Below are positions 61,669 to 64,000 of a stretch of DNA of 64,000 nt, piece by piece. Positions within the stretch are counted from its first letter, which is position 1. Each line of letters begins with the position of its first letter. Under the pieces are notes generated by a model. It did no database searches. It was not told the DNA's origin and saw only the letters and a program-made list of their open reading frames with translations. The DNA lies in NCBI GenBank assembly GCA_040880485.1, contig JBBDIJ010000013.1:41497-105496 (forward strand), read 5' to 3'. The stretch comes from JBBDIJ01 sp040880485. Lineage in GTDB: Bacteria > Bacteroidota > Rhodothermia > Balneolales > Balneolaceae. Both the position numbers and the translations under genes were made by a program.

Positions 61669-61795
61669 AGTCTTCAAGGTTTGATGAATGGTTCCGGTGT
61701 AATCCGTATGTGGTCTCTCTTGAAAGCCAGTCTACAACACACACTACGTTTATTCAATACCCATCTATAGTTAAATGGGCTACTCCTCCCGGCAG
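61520..61795. repeat. 276-bp direct repeat, copy B
   Basis: Matches 59789-60064 with two mismatches. Its upstream edge (61795) cuts through a transglutaminase-family reading frame, so the repeat was placed here by recombination, with loss of the rest of that gene. Its downstream edge lies at the His codon after the NVEALA-like motif. A third, more diverged copy starts at 63937 and runs off the window. Confidence 0.92.
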
Positions 61796-62055
61796 GTGAT
61801 TCGGTATCCGGTTCCATGCCTGCCTCTCTTCAATAAAGTACTGCTTGTCAAGATGGGAAATCAGATAGTAGGCCGCTTGTAGCTTCTCTTCGTCTCCTCT
61901 CTCCCTGTAGTGGTCGATGACCTCTGTCAGTGCCGCTTGGTTCGGGCCTGCAGCCCGGAGGACTTCCCGGACATCGGATGGGAGGTCAGAGTGTTGGCAG
62001 GCTGCAGAGCCAGACCAGCGAGAAGCAGTATTGGCAGAGCACCCCTCCGGTTCAC
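61796..62055 (-). pseudogene. N-terminal remnant of a transglutaminase-family exported protein
   Basis: The GTG at 62053-62055 overlaps the stop of the thioredoxin-like gene and opens a signal-like peptide (RRGALPILLLAGLALQPA). About 20 codons later a frameshift is needed to continue into a well conserved domain: SDLPSDVREVLRAAGPNQAA, then LTEVIDHYRERGDEEKLQAAYYLISHLD. This domain is the N-terminal part of transglutaminase-like proteins of Bacteroidota. Similarity ends with the start of the 276-bp repeat at 61795, where the frame runs into a stop. The catalytic core is absent, so this is a double-damaged relic. Confidence 0.65.
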
Positions 62056-62588
62056 AACTCTTCGATCGTTTGCAGATAGAAATCCCGGATATTCTCGTTG
62101 AGCGTTGGATTGCCGATCCGGATGATTTCGTTGTCGCTGTTAAGGAGAAACGTTAAAAAATTTCTATTGGTAACCGAATCAAGCCCATTATTGAGAATAT
62201 ACCTATTGTCATAATCAATGATGATCGGATGATCTGACTGAATAGAAGGATAATAGAACTGCATAAACCTTTCTATATCTTGAGCGTACACATATATCAG
62301 CAGTGAAATATGATCAACCTCTGAAATCACATCTACAATTTCTCCCCATGATTCAATTTCAAAGATACAACTGAAACAATCTCCATCGATATAGGTTGCT
62401 ATTTTGTAATCGGTATCAATGATATCCGTATAGTCAATATTGTTCGTTGACAAAACCTCTACGGAATCAGGCAGATTAAACTGACTGTATATAAGGGATT
62501 CATAGAGATCTCTTGAATTGTCATTATTGTTGCTATTTATACAACTAATAAATAGTATAGAAACTATAGTATATTTACTATAATTCAT
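62052..62588 (-). CDS. Thioredoxin-like CxxC lipoprotein
   Basis: 178 residues from the ATG at 62586-62588; a longer frame to 62609 is less likely because the chosen start gives a direct lipoprotein signal (YTIVSILFISC). The key motif is IDGDCFSCIFEIESWGE, a CxxC redox pair at the N-terminus of a helix as in thioredoxin-fold proteins. ISLLIYVYA and HPIIIDYDNRYI would be the central strands, and FLLNSDNEIIRIGNP resembles the cis-Pro strand of redoxin domains. It lies 39 bp behind the cassette 3 propeller on the same strand. A redox partner for the Cys-rich peptides is a reasonable guess but unproven. DNA is AT-rich. Confidence 0.7.
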   Translation of the reverse strand: MNYSKYTIVSILFISCINSNNNDNSRDLYESLIYSQFNLPDSVEVLSTNNIDYTDIIDTDYKIATYIDGDCFSCIFEIESWGEIVDVISEVDHISLLIYVYAQDIERFMQFYYPSIQSDHPIIIDYDNRYILNNGLDSVTNRNFLTFLLNSDNEIIRIGNPTLNENIRDFYLQTIEEL

Positions 62589-62627
62589 TTTTTGACTAGA
62601 ATCCACCATATCAAGAATTGCACTCGC

Positions 62628-63722
62628 TCATTGACCAAGATCGAATTCGTACAATCCGAGTTCTCCTCCTAATTCATCTTCAATTACAATAGCATAAAGC
62701 CGGTTATATCTATCCGAAACTGTAAACGTACTTGCACTGCTAAATTTCAGATCCGGATCCCAAAAAAATCGCTGATAAGGAGTTCCGTCCCATCGCCAAA
62801 TCTCCAGAGTTCGTGTGGAAGAATTTTGCCCGCGGCTGGAGTTTGACCAAAGAGAACCCCGAACATAGATAAAATTCTCCGTTGCCCTGTTAAATCCCCG
62901 GTATGATGGTACAATTCCTACATACGTTGTTCCCATTTCCGGATCCTCATTAATATGTACTTCCCTGATAAGCTCTCCCCTGCCATTATAAATCCTGAAA
63001 AACTGCTGGGAAACATAGAAGGCAATCAGTCTTGAGCCATTCGGTTTAGCCGCCAGCGCTTTGGTAGTTGCCATAACTTGCTCTCTGCCCGTAAGATCGG
63101 TTTCCGGAAAAGCTCCAAAAGTAAAGAGCGGCGTTCTGTTTCCCGGTTCCAGTGCTATCAAATCCTCTTCTGCATAAAGTTCTGTCAATCCTGAACCATA
63201 TACAGCAATGTAGGTGGAGTCATTCAGACGTGTCAAGCGATTCAGGAAAGGGTTTTGCATACCGTCATACATGATCATTTCCCTGTCAAGAAATGTCATT
63301 GCCGTGTCAGATACCTGAAAGGTGAACAGACTAACAACACCCATGGCATAGAGCACTAATTGCCGATCGGAGACTCCAATTATCCCACGATCAACTAATT
63401 GTGTTGGAATCTCACCCGGTCCTTCCCCTTTCCTGCCCCAGGAGTAGAGAAATTCCATGTCGGGCAGCCGGAACACTTTGAAGATTTCGTCCTCACGCTC
63501 CTCTGCAATGATCAGGTATTCATCGTCGAGGACAACGAGATCCCGAACATTCAGCAGTTCCGGTTCAAGACTGATCTTCCTGCCATACAGTGTGTCGACT
63601 GGTGGGATTGCGTCAACATAGATTACATTCCCCTGATGATCCTCTGTACCCTGACATGAGGAAAGTAGCATATAAAAAAACATAATAATTATACTTATAA
63701 ACTTATATATTTTATACGCCAT
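62628..63722 (-). CDS. 6-bladed beta-propeller lipoprotein, cassette 3
   Basis: 364 residues; signal SIIIMFFYMLLSSC with SPII cysteine. Shares blade blocks with cassette 2: REDEIFKVFRLPDMEFLYS, WGRKGEGPGEIP, KPNGSRLIAFYVSQQFFRIY, NFIYVRGSLWS and the final SDRYNRLYAIVIEDELGG. It follows the third peptide gene by 48 bp and precedes the thioredoxin-like gene. Likely envelope-anchored binding protein; no catalytic site recognised. The four propellers of this window make an internal family, of which cassettes 2 and 3 are the closest pair. Confidence 0.85.
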   Translation of the reverse strand: MAYKIYKFISIIIMFFYMLLSSCQGTEDHQGNVIYVDAIPPVDTLYGRKISLEPELLNVRDLVVLDDEYLIIAEEREDEIFKVFRLPDMEFLYSWGRKGEGPGEIPTQLVDRGIIGVSDRQLVLYAMGVVSLFTFQVSDTAMTFLDREMIMYDGMQNPFLNRLTRLNDSTYIAVYGSGLTELYAEEDLIALEPGNRTPLFTFGAFPETDLTGREQVMATTKALAAKPNGSRLIAFYVSQQFFRIYNGRGELIREVHINEDPEMGTTYVGIVPSYRGFNRATENFIYVRGSLWSNSSRGQNSSTRTLEIWRWDGTPYQRFFWDPDLKFSSASTFTVSDRYNRLYAIVIEDELGGELGLYEFDLGQ

Positions 63723-63770
63723 TAAATATTTCTTTATTTATGGTATAAACATACTATTATATATTTTTTA

Positions 63771-64000
63771 CTATAAAGAAAAGCAGCATTCATCCTCATG
63801 ATAAGCATCATAAATGTATACATTTTCACATATACCACATCTAAGCCAATTCGTACAGAACTGTTGAAAATCTTCTTCGACCTCTTCACAAAAAACGAGT
63901 CCATCTTTACATGGTGCTGTATTCCCATCACAACCATGCTCATCTGCATAGGCTTCCAGGTTGTTTTCGAAGAAGGCCAGCGCGACATCTTCGGTCACTG
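63771..64000 (-). CDS. NVEALA-like small secreted peptide, cassette 3 (Cys-rich, partial)
   Basis: The 3' part of a third peptide gene; its signal peptide lies beyond the window. The visible frame starts in the conserved block (DVALAFFENNLEAYADEHG), then becomes unique: CDGNTAPCKDGLVFC, FQQFCTNWLRCGIC and DAYHEDECCFSL, eight cysteines in all, ending on TAG. As in cassette 2 the even Cys number fits disulfides. Upstream of the NVEALA-like block the DNA already differs from the 276-bp repeat, so this copy is older or comes from another lineage. It is followed by the cassette 3 propeller. Confidence 0.7.
   Translation of the reverse strand, partial: VTEDVALAFFENNLEAYADEHGCDGNTAPCKDGLVFCEEVEEDFQQFCTNWLRCGICENVYIYDAYHEDECCFSL

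Noticed and set aside
1..64000. CRISPR arrays, rRNA genes, riboswitches and prophage structural genes
   Set aside because: No regularly spaced repeats, no rRNA-like segments, no recognisable aptamer and no capsid, tail or terminase frames were seen on either strand.

Overview
The window looks like chromosome of a member of the Balneolota/Rhodothermota-Bacteroidota group; this is inferred from gene content, not computed. Supporting signs are a secreted protease with a type IX secretion (T9SS) sorting domain, many SPII lipoproteins, 6-bladed beta-propeller lipoproteins paired with NVEALA-type small peptides, a two-domain GlmU-like protein of the Bacteroidota type, and a tyrosine integrase with a Bacteroidota Arm-binding domain. 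Coding is dense and roughly half G+C, except for two AT-rich accessory stretches at about 36-39.7 kb and 58.2-64 kb.

Layout. 0-17.9 kb: housekeeping and catabolic genes in mixed orientation: antiporter (partial), HyuA-HyuB oxoprolinase, LysA-like decarboxylase, M19 dipeptidase, ABC-F, gltX, typA (carrying an in-frame amber codon), SDR, YjbQ and class II photolyase, ending at tRNA-Ser(GCT). 18-28.9 kb: a long minus-strand run of HPr/EI of a PTS, a PGI/PMI isomerase, birA and tilS, then a hybrid histidine kinase, a stretch with three DnaA-box-like 9-mers, a copper P-type ATPase and an HMA-AraC regulator. 28.9-32.1 kb: glmS and a divergent GlmU-like gene, which together make UDP-GlcNAc precursors.

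32.2-40.3 kb is a mobile-element hotspot at tRNA-Leu(CAG). The intact tRNA is followed by a T9SS metalloprotease (second in-frame amber codon) and a TolB-like lipoprotein. A 43-bp copy of the tRNA 3' half comes next, then an AT-rich 3.6-kb decayed element and a last 16-bp copy of the tRNA end. The decayed element holds matching arm-type repeats at both ends, a propeller lipoprotein, a frameshifted double-glycine-leader peptide gene, IS3 debris, a MITE-like insertion and an integrase stump. A broken PIN/Phd toxin-antitoxin pair lies just outside.

40.6-43.6 kb is a three-gene type III polyketide synthase / methyltransferase / flavin monooxygenase operon, probably for phenolic lipids. 43.6-49.6 kb holds a giant ThuA-dehydrogenase-cupredoxin lipoprotein and two paralogous secreted lipoproteins. 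49.9-58 kb has a nitrilase, an NlpC/P60 lipoprotein, pdxJ and a six-gene minus-strand operon (Na+ symporter, GNAT, ornithine/alanine-type racemase, M23, M20, alr) that suggests uptake and turnover of amino acids or wall peptides.

58.2-64 kb is the most unusual region. Three tandem cassettes each contain a small Sec-exported NVEALA-like peptide followed by a 6-bladed beta-propeller lipoprotein. Two of the peptide genes share an almost identical 276-bp 5' segment (upstream region, signal peptide and NVEALA-like motif; 2 mismatches) and then diverge completely into unrelated, partly Cys-rich C-termini. A thioredoxin-like CxxC lipoprotein and a transglutaminase-family pseudogene cut exactly at the repeat edge lie between cassettes. 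The decayed tRNA-Leu element carries a similar peptide-plus-propeller pair with a different leader type, so this may be a mobile, diversifying secreted-peptide system.
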